Positions 1 through 6,768 of a DNA stretch of 11,139 nt are shown here, piece by piece. This stretch comes from Pseudomonadota bacterium (GTDB lineage Bacteria > Pseudomonadota > Alphaproteobacteria > Acetobacterales > Acetobacteraceae). The notes below the pieces were generated by a model. That model had not been told where the DNA came from. It saw nothing but the letters and a program-made list of their open reading frames with translations, and did no database searches. How positions within the stretch are numbered: position 1 is the stretch's first letter; every line of letters starts with the position of its first letter. The DNA lies in contig JAKAZX010000098.1 in assembly GCA_021826485.1 (NCBI GenBank), positions 1 to 11,139 of the forward strand, in the 5' to 3' direction. Position numbers and translations under genes: made by a program.

Positions 1-120
1 CTCGGCTACGCGCCGCCGCTCTGCTGCACCGACGCCGATATCGACGCGATCATCGCGCGCACCAGGGCCACGCTCAACCAGACGCTCGCGGATCCGGACG
101 TACGCGCCGCCATGGCCTGA
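1..120 (+). CDS. C-terminal end of class III (omega) aminotransferase, partial
   Basis: The first 39 codons are open in frame 1 and end at a TGA at 118-120; the 5' part lies outside the window. The residues LGYAPPLCCT, then DADIDAIIARTR and a DPDVRAAMA tail, resemble the last helix region of PLP-dependent class III aminotransferases, where a P-P-L-C/V-x-T segment precedes an acidic helix. Members of this group move an amino group from an amine or amino acid to pyruvate or 2-oxoglutarate in the cytoplasm. The catalytic lysine and PLP site are not in view, so the call rests on the tail alone. The downstream amino acid importer and FAD-dependent amine oxidoreductases fit a role in nitrogen-compound catabolism. 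Another protein with a similar helical tail cannot be excluded. Confidence 0.55.
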   Translation, partial: LGYAPPLCCTDADIDAIIARTRATLNQTLADPDVRAAMA

Positions 121-162
121 TCCGAGTCCGGCGCTGCCCCTGCCACGAAGGATGAACTGCCG

Positions 163-511
163 ATGACTTCCATCCAGTCCAGATCATCTGCTTCGGCACC
201 GTCGCCATTCAGCCGCGGGGATCGCCGGCCGCGCGCGATCATGCGGCGCCGGCCAACGACAATGCGGGCGAATGCCGGAACGGCGGCACAGGCGGCGTCC
301 TGGCCGTCGGCCGGTCAACACGCACATTCAGCCGCATCGCGATCGGCGGAAGCAGGGCGTGACAAGCGCCTGACGACCCCGGATGCGTCACGCCCGACAC
401 CACGGGGACGCGGGCCATCCGGATCACGCTGCAAAGCCTGACCGCGGCATCGCGTCCTGGCCCAGCCTGTTGCCTCTGCCGCCGGTGCGATCAGCAACCA
501 GAGGATTCCGC
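163..511 (+). pseudogene. Possible frameshifted gene relic between aminotransferase and oxidoreductase
   Basis: This stretch of about 390 bp (121-511) has no convincing intact gene. An ATG at 163 has a plausible Shine-Dalgarno (GAAGGA, 146-151), but its frame reads as a low-complexity Arg/Ser/Pro/Ala sequence, as expected from out-of-frame GC-rich DNA. The frame of position 165 reads more like protein: QIICFGTVAI near 177-206, a Gly-rich GGTGGVLAVGR near 280-310, an in-frame TGA at 361, then CVTPDTTGTRAIRITL after it. The order (beta strand with FG, Gly-rich segment, T-P-x-T-T-G-T) faintly recalls the N-terminal half of PfkB-type sugar kinases. It may therefore be a kinase remnant with an early frameshift and a stop. 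This is a weak, by-eye impression; plain noncoding DNA is the alternative. Confidence 0.25.
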
Positions 512-1843
512 ATGCACCCCATTCCTGATCCGGTGCCAAGCGACGCCACCCTGCCGTCCCGCGTCGATGCCGTCGTGATCGGCGGCGGCATCGCCGGCGT
601 CGCTGCGGCGTATTTCCTCGCGAAGAAGGGACATTCCGTCGCGTTGCTGGAGAAAGGGCAGATCGCAGGCGAGCAGAGCAGCCGCAACTGGGGATGGTGC
701 CGCACGCAGAACCGCGACCAGCGGGAACTGCCGCTGCAACTCCTCAGCATGGAGCTGTGGGAGACGCTGAGCCGCGAAACCGCGGAGGATCTCGGCTTCC
801 GACGCAACGGCCTGATCTACGTCACCAAAAGCGAGTCGGAGCTGGCCACCTGGTCCAACTGGATCGACATGGCCCGGCAATACCAGGTCCGCAACACCGT
901 GCTGTCGCCGGCCGCGGCGAAGCGGCTCACCCCTGGCAACGAACAGGACTGGATCGGCGGCATCCATGCCCCGACCGACGGACGGGCGGAGCCGACGATG
1001 GCCGCGCCGCGCCTGGCCCGGGCTGCGCGTGCGCTGGGCGTTTCGGTGCACCAGAACTGCGCCGTGCGCGGCGTGGACGTCGTCGGCGGCAAGGTGGCCG
1101 GGGTGGTGACGGAGCGCGGGCGCATCGCCGCTGACGTCGTGCTTTGCGCGGCCGGCGCGTGGAGCAGCATGTTGCTCCGTCGCCACGGCATCGACCTGCC
1201 GCAGGCTGGCATCCGCTCCACCGTCTTCGCCACCACGCCCGGGCCGGAGGTCACACCGGGCGGGCTGGTGACCCCCGATTTCACGCTCAGCCGGCGGTTG
1301 GACGGCAGCTACATCGTCGCCGCGCAGAACCGCGGCCGGCTGGAAGTGACGCCGCAGGGCGTGCGCTACGCCCGACAGTTCTGGCCGACCTTCAAGGAAC
1401 GGCGCAAAAGCCTGCGCATGGGCGTCGGCCGCAGCTTCGTCACCGGGCCGGAAGCCATCGCGCGGAAATGGTCTTTCGACGCGCCGACACCGTTCGAGCG
1501 GCACCGCGTCTATGCTCCGCCCGCCGACCGCGGCGTCGCCGGGCCGGCGCTCGCGAAGGTCATAGCGAGCTACCCTGCCTTGAGCGGCATCGGGATCGGC
1601 GGACTCTGGGCGGGATGGATCGATGTCACGCCGGATTCGATCCCGGTCATCTCGGCGATCGATCAGCTTCCCGGCCTGTTCCTGGCGACCGGCTTCAGCG
1701 GCCACGGCTTCGGCATCGGGCCGGGGGCCGGCCGCCTCGCCGCGGACATCGTCGCCGGTGACACGCCCTCCGTGGATCCGCATGCCTTTCGCTATGCACG
1801 ACTGGTTGACGGCAGTGTCCTCGGCAAGCCTGGAATGATGTGA
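512..1843 (+). CDS. FAD-dependent oxidoreductase, DAO/DadA superfamily
   Basis: A 443-residue protein, normal length for the D-amino acid oxidase/glycine oxidase (DAO) superfamily. Residues 19-29 hold the Rossmann dinucleotide-binding motif (VVIGGGIAG), with the acidic residue that binds the FAD ribose at E47 after the second strand. The next segment reads SSRNWGWCR (56-64) where many relatives have an S-G-R-N-G-G loop. The C-terminal FAD lid is present: GLWAGW at 364-369, then GFSGHGFGIGPGAGRLAADI at 394-413. Such enzymes oxidise a C-N bond of an amino acid, amine or opine to an imine and pass electrons to O2 or a quinone. The frame stays open upstream to 383, but ATG 512 is preceded by AGAGGA at 500-505 and leads straight into the fold, so I chose it. 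The importer downstream suggests it acts on the imported compound. The substrate is unknown. Confidence 0.88.
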   Translation: MHPIPDPVPSDATLPSRVDAVVIGGGIAGVAAAYFLAKKGHSVALLEKGQIAGEQSSRNWGWCRTQNRDQRELPLQLLSMELWETLSRETAEDLGFRRNGLIYVTKSESELATWSNWIDMARQYQVRNTVLSPAAAKRLTPGNEQDWIGGIHAPTDGRAEPTMAAPRLARAARALGVSVHQNCAVRGVDVVGGKVAGVVTERGRIAADVVLCAAGAWSSMLLRRHGIDLPQAGIRSTVFATTPGPEVTPGGLVTPDFTLSRRLDGSYIVAAQNRGRLEVTPQGVRYARQFWPTFKERRKSLRMGVGRSFVTGPEAIARKWSFDAPTPFERHRVYAPPADRGVAGPALAKVIASYPALSGIGIGGLWAGWIDVTPDSIPVISAIDQLPGLFLATGFSGHGFGIGPGAGRLAADIVAGDTPSVDPHAFRYARLVDGSVLGKPGMM

Positions 1844-1871
1844 CAATGTCTGGCCCTTGCGCACCGGCTCT

Positions 1872-1914
1872 GCTTCTCCCGGCCCCGCTTCTCCCCCGCG
1901 GTCCGCATCCGCGG
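1872..1914 (+). repeat. Short direct and inverted repeats before the binding-protein gene
   Basis: The 105-bp gap between the oxidoreductase and the solute-binding protein gene contains GCTTCTCCC twice (1872-1880 and 1887-1895). Directly after it, CCGCGG occurs at 1896-1901 and 1909-1914 and could pair as a 6-bp stem with a 7-nt loop. A hairpin here could stabilise or separate the binding-protein message, which is often more abundant than the rest of an importer operon. In such GC-rich DNA a match of this size may be chance. There is no T-run, so it is not a standard terminator. Confidence 0.25.
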
Positions 1915-1948
1915 CACCCCTCTGCGACACCCGAAAATGGAGACTGAC

Positions 1949-2908
1949 ATGGCACCCAGGTTCACAACCACCAGCATTCTCCGCCGGAGCGTGCTGCGCG
2001 GATCCGCCGGGCTCGGGCTCGGCGTACTGGCCGGCCTGGCCCGGGGCGGCCGCGCCTTTGCCGGCGCGCCCCCCAGGTTCAAGACGGTCGAGGAGGGGTA
2101 CATCACCATCGCCATGAGCGGCACGATGCCGACGACCGGCATCCAGGACGGCAAGATCACCGGCAGCGATGCGGAAATGGTCGCCGCCATCGCGGAGAAG
2201 CTTGGCCTCAAGGCAAAGCCGGCGGTGATGGCCTGGTCTGCGACCATCGAGGCGATCCGCTCGGGCCGCGCCGACATCATGTGCGGGGACATGGGCTGGA
2301 CGCCGGCGCGCTCCAACGCCATGCTGCTCACGGATGCGATCTACTATGACGGCAACTTCGTCACCATGAAGAAGGACAAGCCGTTCAAGGACTTCATCAA
2401 CGTCAATGACATGGGCGGCCACAGCGTCGGCACCGGCACCGGCTACAGCTATGTGCCCGATCTCAAGAAGATTCCCAACATCCGCGATGTCAGACTCTAC
2501 GACAATGTCGATGGATGCATTCGGGACGTGGTCGCTGGCCGGATGGACTTTGCAGTGCTGGACAGCATGAATGTGGAATACATGCTGCTGCAGAATCCGG
2601 ATATCGACCTGAAGCTGGTGCCGATCAAGCCGAACAGCGAATATCCGGACCTCACCGGCAAGGGGCGCGCGGTGCTGGGGATGAACCAGCAGAACCCCGA
2701 CCTGTTCGACGCCGTCAACGCCGGAGTGAAGTGGCTCTGGACGTCGAAGACCAACGCCAGGCTGCTCGCCCAGAACGGCATGACCAGCTCCGACTACCTG
2801 GTCGCGCCGCAGAAGGATCCGCGCATCGGGGTGGACCGGGATGCCAAGGGCAACATCCTTGGTCCGGCCGCGCACGCGCCAAAGGACTATTCCGCCCTGT
2901 TCGCCTGA
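1949..2908 (+). CDS. ABC transporter substrate-binding protein, family 3 (polar amino acid type)
   Basis: A 319-residue periplasmic binding protein of the SBP_bac_3 (HisJ/GlnH-like) family. The N-terminus has paired arginines (LRRSVLRG, 11-18), a small hydrophobic Gly/Leu/Ala stretch (19-31) and RAFA at 35-38 before GAPP. This fits a Tat-type signal with cleavage near residue 38. The mature part shows the family pattern: YITIAMSGTMPTTG opening strand (51-64), GSDAEMVAAIAEKLG (72-86), and WSATIEAIRSGRADIMCGDM (96-115) followed by the R121 region, which usually contacts the ligand carboxylate. ATG 1949 has a GGAG at 1939-1942 with a 6-nt spacer, better than the in-frame ATG at 1937, which lies inside that motif. 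It captures the substrate for the ATPase and permeases encoded next. The tail beyond about residue 285 is somewhat longer than in short family members. Confidence 0.9.
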   Translation: MAPRFTTTSILRRSVLRGSAGLGLGVLAGLARGGRAFAGAPPRFKTVEEGYITIAMSGTMPTTGIQDGKITGSDAEMVAAIAEKLGLKAKPAVMAWSATIEAIRSGRADIMCGDMGWTPARSNAMLLTDAIYYDGNFVTMKKDKPFKDFINVNDMGGHSVGTGTGYSYVPDLKKIPNIRDVRLYDNVDGCIRDVVAGRMDFAVLDSMNVEYMLLQNPDIDLKLVPIKPNSEYPDLTGKGRAVLGMNQQNPDLFDAVNAGVKWLWTSKTNARLLAQNGMTSSDYLVAPQKDPRIGVDRDAKGNILGPAAHAPKDYSALFA

Positions 2909-2956
2909 TGGGCTGCTCCATGACGGGCCAGACCTGAACAGAGGATGGCCGACCCG

Positions 2957-3778
2957 ATGTCCTTCAGCGCCACAGCCATCCCGGCTGCCACGGATGCGGA
3001 CGAGCCGCTCGTCCGCATCCAGTCCGTGCACAAACACTACGGGGCGCTGCACGTGCTGAAGGGCATCGATCTCGACATCCGGCCCGGAGAGAAGGTCTCG
3101 ATCATCGGCCCGAGCGGTTCGGGCAAGACGACGCTGCTCCGCTGCGTCAACTACCTCGAGCGGCCGACCCGCGGCCAAATCTTCATCAACGGCGAGTTGC
3201 TCGGCCAGAAGCAGGGGCGGCGCGGCTTCGTCGAGCTGGACGACCGCTCCCTGGCGCGGCAGCGCACCGGGATCGGCATGGTGTTCCAGCGCTTCAACCT
3301 GTTTCCGCACCTGACCGTGTCGCAGAATGTCGAGATCGGGCCGGTGAAGGTGTTGAAGGTGAGCCGGGCGGAGGCAAGAGAGCGGGCGATCGGGCTGCTC
3401 GGGAAGGTCGGTCTCGCCGAAAAGCGCGACGCGTATCCCGAGATGCTGTCCGGCGGCCAGCAGCAGCGGGTGGCCATCGCCCGCGCGCTGGCGATGCAAC
3501 CGACGCTGATGCTGTTCGACGAGGCGACCTCCGCGCTCGATCCGGAACTCGTCGGCGAGGTACTCAACGTCATGGCGCAGCTCGCGGCCGACGGGATGAC
3601 GATGATGATCGTCACCCATGAGATGCAGTTCGCCGAGGACGTGTCGGACCGCGTGATCTTCATGGACGGCGGCCAGATCGTCGAGCAGGGGCCGCCCTCC
3701 CGCCTGTTCGGCGCGCCCGAGCATCCGCGCACCCGCGGGTTTCTCCGGGCGGTCCTGCAAAAGCGGACGATGCCATGA
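2957..3778 (+). CDS. Polar amino acid ABC transporter ATP-binding protein (GlnQ/HisP type)
   Basis: A 273-residue ATPase with every canonical element in order: Walker A GPSGSGKT (51-58), Q-loop Q111 in MVFQRFNLFPHLT, signature LSGGQQQR (164-171), Walker B LMLFDE (184-189), D-loop SALD (192-195) and switch histidine H221 in IVTHEM. The spacing and FNLFPHLT wording are typical of the PAAT (polar amino acid) importer subfamily. ATG 2957 is preceded by AGAGGA (2940-2945, 11-nt spacer). The upstream in-frame ATG at 2945 overlaps that motif and adds only MADP, so it is less likely. The stop overlaps the next start by 4 bp (ATGA, 3775-3778), indicating translational coupling to the permease. It is expected to act as a dimer on the cytoplasmic face of the two permeases. 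Confidence 0.96.
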   Translation: MSFSATAIPAATDADEPLVRIQSVHKHYGALHVLKGIDLDIRPGEKVSIIGPSGSGKTTLLRCVNYLERPTRGQIFINGELLGQKQGRRGFVELDDRSLARQRTGIGMVFQRFNLFPHLTVSQNVEIGPVKVLKVSRAEARERAIGLLGKVGLAEKRDAYPEMLSGGQQQRVAIARALAMQPTLMLFDEATSALDPELVGEVLNVMAQLAADGMTMMIVTHEMQFAEDVSDRVIFMDGGQIVEQGPPSRLFGAPEHPRTRGFLRAVLQKRTMP

Positions 3779-4452
3779 GCGGCGGCGGGTGGGTGAGGGC
3801 CTACCACCTTCTCCCCGACTTTCTCGGCATGCTGTGGGCCGGCGCCGTGATGACCGTGATCGTCACCGCCGGCGGCTTCGTGTTCGCGATCGTCGTCGGT
3901 CTGCTGCTGGCGGCCCTCCGTACCGGGCGCTCGCGGCTGCTGCACAGCCTGATCTATGTCTATGTCGAGGTGTTCCGGGCGGTCCCGGTCCTGACGCAGC
4001 TTTTCATCATCTACTTCGGCCTCGGCGCAATCGGCATCCGGCTCAATCCGATCCCGTCGGCCGTCATCGGCTTCGGCCTGAACGGCGGTGCCTATCTGAC
4101 GGAAGTCTTCCGGTCCGGGATCGAGTCGGTGAACCGCGGCCAGACCGAAGCCGCGCTTTCGATCGGCATGACGCGTACGAAGGCGCTGCTGTATATCGTG
4201 CTGCCGCAGGCGGTTCGGGTCGTGCTGCCTTCGATCGCCAATTTCGCCATCGGATTGCTGAAGGACACTTCGCTCGCCTCCGCCGTGGCGGCGCCGGAAC
4301 TCAGCTTCAACGCGCATATGCTGGTCGACCGGACGTTCCTGAGCACGCAGATCTACCTGCTCGTCGCCGTTTTCTATCTGGCCATGAGCCTGCCGCTCTC
4401 CGCCGTTCTTCACCGGCTGGAACGCGGCGCCGCACGGAGCCGGCGCGCGTGA
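3775..4452 (+). CDS. Amino acid ABC transporter permease, HisM/GlnP type (first)
   Basis: A 225-residue integral membrane protein of usual length for this family. Hydrophobic segments lie at about 18-48, 56-82, 92-108, 145-172 and 190-212. The FRAVPVLTQLFIIYFG stretch (67-82) corresponds to the R-G-T-P-x-x-Q-L-F signature of polar amino acid permeases. The cytoplasmic EAA coupling loop starts at E125 (EAALSIG, with the conserved Gly at 131 and the closing LP at 143-144) and docks on the ATPase. The start overlaps the ATPase stop (ATGA) and its own stop overlaps the GTG of the next permease, so the three genes are coupled. It should form a heterodimer with the second permease. The Arg/Ala-rich C-terminus is short and cytoplasmic. 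Confidence 0.95.
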   Translation: MSGGGWVRAYHLLPDFLGMLWAGAVMTVIVTAGGFVFAIVVGLLLAALRTGRSRLLHSLIYVYVEVFRAVPVLTQLFIIYFGLGAIGIRLNPIPSAVIGFGLNGGAYLTEVFRSGIESVNRGQTEAALSIGMTRTKALLYIVLPQAVRVVLPSIANFAIGLLKDTSLASAVAAPELSFNAHMLVDRTFLSTQIYLLVAVFYLAMSLPLSAVLHRLERGAARSRRA

Positions 4453-5132
4453 TCTCCCCCCAGACGCTTGCCCTGATCAGGGAATGGCTGCCGCAACTGC
4501 TCGTCGCTGCCGGGCAGACCCTGCAGATGACCGTCTGGGCCTACGCGCTCGGGGCGGTCATGGGGCTGCTGATCGCCCTCGGGGGAATGTCCCGTCAGCG
4601 CTGGCTGTCCGGCCTGTGCCGCGTCTACATCGAGTTCATCCGTGGCACGCCGACGCTTATCCAGCTCTTTCTGATCTATTTCGGCCTGACCTCCGTCAAC
4701 ATCGTCATTCCCGGCTTCCAGGCCGCCGTGATCGCGCTGGGGGCGCATTATGCGGCCTATATGGCGGAGGTCTACCGCTCCGGCATCGTCGCCGTGGACA
4801 GCGGCCAGCGGGAGGCCGCCCAGGCGATCGGCATGCGACGCGGCCAGGCGATGGCATACGTGATCTTTCCCCAGGCAGTCCGGATCATCCTGCCGCCGAT
4901 GACCAACTTCGCCATCTCCCTGTTGAAGGACACTTCGGTTGCGTCCCTGATCGCCGCGCCGGAACTGATGATGCGTGCCAACGACATCACCAGCGAGTAC
5001 TACATGCCCATGCAGGTCTACCTGCTCAGCGGTGCAATGTATTTTGCCATGTCCTACCCGCTGTCGCTCGGCGTCCGCTATCTCGAACGCCGGTTCGGCC
5101 GGGGGCGCCAACTCAACCTCAACCTGGCGTAG
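4449..5132 (+). CDS. Amino acid ABC transporter permease, HisM/GlnP type (second)
   Basis: A 227-residue permease beginning at GTG 4449, inside the GTGA overlap with the preceding stop. The frame stays open upstream, but that part is only a shadow of the first permease, and the protein aligns from VISPQTLALIREWLPQLL onward. Features are FIRGTPTLIQLFLIYFG (63-79), the EAA loop beginning at E122 (EAAQAIG to P141), and NFAISLLKDTSVASLI (153-168), which closely parallels NFAIGLLKDTSLASAV in its partner. It has about five membrane segments (near 17-47, 56-80, 90-106, 142-168, 189-208). The two permeases look like diverged duplicates and together form the translocation pore. A gap of about 70 bp leads to the acetyltransferase gene. 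Confidence 0.94.
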   Translation: MISPQTLALIREWLPQLLVAAGQTLQMTVWAYALGAVMGLLIALGGMSRQRWLSGLCRVYIEFIRGTPTLIQLFLIYFGLTSVNIVIPGFQAAVIALGAHYAAYMAEVYRSGIVAVDSGQREAAQAIGMRRGQAMAYVIFPQAVRIILPPMTNFAISLLKDTSVASLIAAPELMMRANDITSEYYMPMQVYLLSGAMYFAMSYPLSLGVRYLERRFGRGRQLNLNLA

Positions 5133-5201
5133 CGCGGATGCTGGCGGCCTCCGTCGCGCGCCCGCACCCGCCGCCCCAGATCACCGGGAGACGTGCGACC
5201 G

Positions 5202-6062
5202 ATGGCAGATGCAGATGAGACCCGAATGGCCGCGCTGCGGGCGTTGAGGGAGGCGGATCTTCCGGCGGCGAGCGCCCTGACCGGCAGCTTCCAATGGCCG
5301 CACCGGCCGGAGGACTGGGCCTTCATGCATGCGCTCGGGCAAGGGCTCGCGGTGGAGCGCGCCGGGAAGCTCGCGGCAACGGGACTGCTTGTGCCTTATG
5401 GCGAAGAAGCGGCTGCCCTGGGCATGGTGAGCGTTGCGCCCGAGCTGCAGGGCCAGGGGCTCGGGCGGGCCATGATGCAGGGTCTGCTGGACCTTGCCGG
5501 CTCGCGCGTGGTCGGCCTGTATGCGACGCAGGCTGGCGAGAAGCTCTATCGGCAACTCGGCTTCGCGACGCTCGGTGCGGCCTGCCAGTTTCAGGGCGCG
5601 ACATTCACGACCACCTTGCAGCCGTTGCCGGACGGTGAACGGGTGCGCCCCACCGGCCGCAGCGATCGCGTTGCCATCGCCGCCCTGGACCGCGCGGCCA
5701 CCGGCCTGGATCGGAGCATGCTGGTGAACGCCCTGCTCAAGACCGGGACTGCGGTGGTGCTAGACCGGGGCGGTGCGCCGGCCGGCTTTGCCGTCCTGCG
5801 CCGCTTCGGCCGAGGCCAGGTCATCGGTCCGGTAATGGCCGAGGATATGGTCGGCGCGAAGGCGCTGGTCAGCCATTTCCTGAACCTGACACCTGGGCAG
5901 TTCATCCGGGTGGACGTGGTGGAGGATAGCGGACTGGCCCCCTGGTTGGCGGCGCTTGGCCTGAGCGACGCCGGCCGGGTGCTGCACATGGTCCGTGGCG
6001 CGGCACCCGTCCCGACCGGGCCGGCGCGCCGCTTTGCGCTTGCCGGCCAGACATTCGGATAG
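5202..6062 (+). CDS. Two-domain GNAT acetyltransferase
   Basis: A 286-residue protein. The N-terminal half (about 10-135) is a GNAT domain: MVSVAPELQGQGLGRAM (75-91) carries the acetyl-CoA pyrophosphate motif Q-x-x-G-x-G (83-88), followed by LYATQAGEKLYRQLGF (106-121). The C-terminal half (about 150-275, with GFAVLRRFGRGQVIGP and a DVVEDSGLAPWLAALGL segment) resembles the second domain of proteins annotated as GNAT plus Acetyltransf_18. It probably acetylates an amine on a small molecule, perhaps the imported compound or a toxic intermediate; this is inferred from position only. ATG 5202 has GGGAG at 5186-5190 with an 11-nt spacer. An in-frame GTG at 5193 is too close to that motif. It is co-directional with the importer and likely in the same transcript. 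Confidence 0.85.
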   Translation: MADADETRMAALRALREADLPAASALTGSFQWPHRPEDWAFMHALGQGLAVERAGKLAATGLLVPYGEEAAALGMVSVAPELQGQGLGRAMMQGLLDLAGSRVVGLYATQAGEKLYRQLGFATLGAACQFQGATFTTTLQPLPDGERVRPTGRSDRVAIAALDRAATGLDRSMLVNALLKTGTAVVLDRGGAPAGFAVLRRFGRGQVIGPVMAEDMVGAKALVSHFLNLTPGQFIRVDVVEDSGLAPWLAALGLSDAGRVLHMVRGAAPVPTGPARRFALAGQTFG

Positions 6063-6126
6063 GACCCGGCGCCCCCTCCTGCGCCATGCATCCGATCCCG
6101 CCTGCGGTGTCGCCCGGACGCGGGGA

Positions 6127-6155
6127 TTGAGGGGGGTGAGGGGAGGCGGTACCCT
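6127..6155 (+). promoter_or_regulatory. Weak candidate sigma70-type promoter for the Lrp/AsnC gene
   Basis: TTGAGG (6127-6132) and TACCCT (6150-6155) are separated by 17 nt in the 148-bp gap between the acetyltransferase and the regulator gene. They match the consensus at 4/6 and 3/6 positions, so this is only suggestive. A separate promoter would let the regulator be expressed apart from the importer operon. The G-run between the boxes could equally be chance. I saw no convincing terminator after the acetyltransferase stop. Confidence 0.22.
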
Positions 6156-6210
6156 GACCCACCAACCGGCTGGCGAAGGTGACCCATGCCTCCAGAGCGT
6201 CCGGACCCCT

Positions 6211-6708
6211 ATGCCTGACGGCCTTCCCAAACTCGACCGGATCGACCTGAAGATTCTTGCGTATCTGCAACAGCACGGCCGCGCCACCAACGTCGAACTG
6301 GCAGATGCGGTGGGCCTGTCCGCCAGCCCGTGCCTCGTGCGCATGCGGCGCCTGGAGAAGGCCGGCTACATCATCGGCTACGGCGCGCAGATCCAGTTGC
6401 AAAAGCTGGGCGACACGCTGACGGTCTTCACCGAGGTCACGCTGTCCGACCATCGCGCGCCGGATTTCGCGCGGTTCGAAGCGTGCGTCCGCAAGACGGA
6501 CGAGATCATCGAGTGCCATCTGGTCAGCGGCGGCTATGACTATCTTCTGAAGTTCGTCACCCGCTCCGTCCAGCACTACCAGGACACGATGGAGCGCCTG
6601 CTGCAAATGAACATCGGCATCGAGAAATACTTCAGCTACATCGTGATCAAATCCGTCTTTGTAAAGCGCTTGTATCCTATCGAGAAGTATTTCGCGCAGG
6701 AGGAATGA
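6211..6708 (+). CDS. Lrp/AsnC family transcriptional regulator
   Basis: A 165-residue protein, about the usual family length. Residues 7-62 form the AsnC-type helix-turn-helix domain: LDRIDLKILAYLQQHGR, then NVELADAVGLSASPCLVRMRRLEKAGYI. A typical linker and a ligand-binding RAM domain follow (about 68-150), including an IIECHLVSGGYDYLLKF segment, the classic G-x-x-D-Y/F core. Such regulators form octamers or dimers of dimers and respond to an amino acid or related ligand. ATG 6211 starts just before the conserved LDxxDxKIL helix; its Shine-Dalgarno is poor. The frame is open further upstream without any sensible domain. Its position at the end of an amino-acid importer operon and facing two catabolic genes suggests it is the local regulator, sensing the substrate or a breakdown product. 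Confidence 0.93.
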   Translation: MPDGLPKLDRIDLKILAYLQQHGRATNVELADAVGLSASPCLVRMRRLEKAGYIIGYGAQIQLQKLGDTLTVFTEVTLSDHRAPDFARFEACVRKTDEIIECHLVSGGYDYLLKFVTRSVQHYQDTMERLLQMNIGIEKYFSYIVIKSVFVKRLYPIEKYFAQEE

Positions 6709-6768
6709 CCAGCTTTCACGATCCCGGCCACATGCGCTGCGCGCTTGACCAGCGGCGCATCGGCGGGG

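Noticed and set aside
491..3760. Very long antisense open frame of 1089 codons on the minus strand
   Set aside because: It lies opposite three well-supported genes (oxidoreductase, binding protein, ATPase), is rich in Arg/His/Ala/Gly and Pro without any domain, and is the usual consequence of few stop codons in GC-rich DNA.
3151..4413. Antisense frame of 420 codons opposite the ATPase and first permease
   Set aside because: The translation is highly charged and repetitive in Asp/Arg/His/Gln with no motif; the plus-strand genes with canonical motifs explain the DNA.
6709..6768. Bidirectional terminator between the converging AsnC-type and PuuB-like genes
   Set aside because: Only an imperfect, bulged pairing (TGCGCTG with CAGCGGCGCA) and no T-run on either strand could be found.
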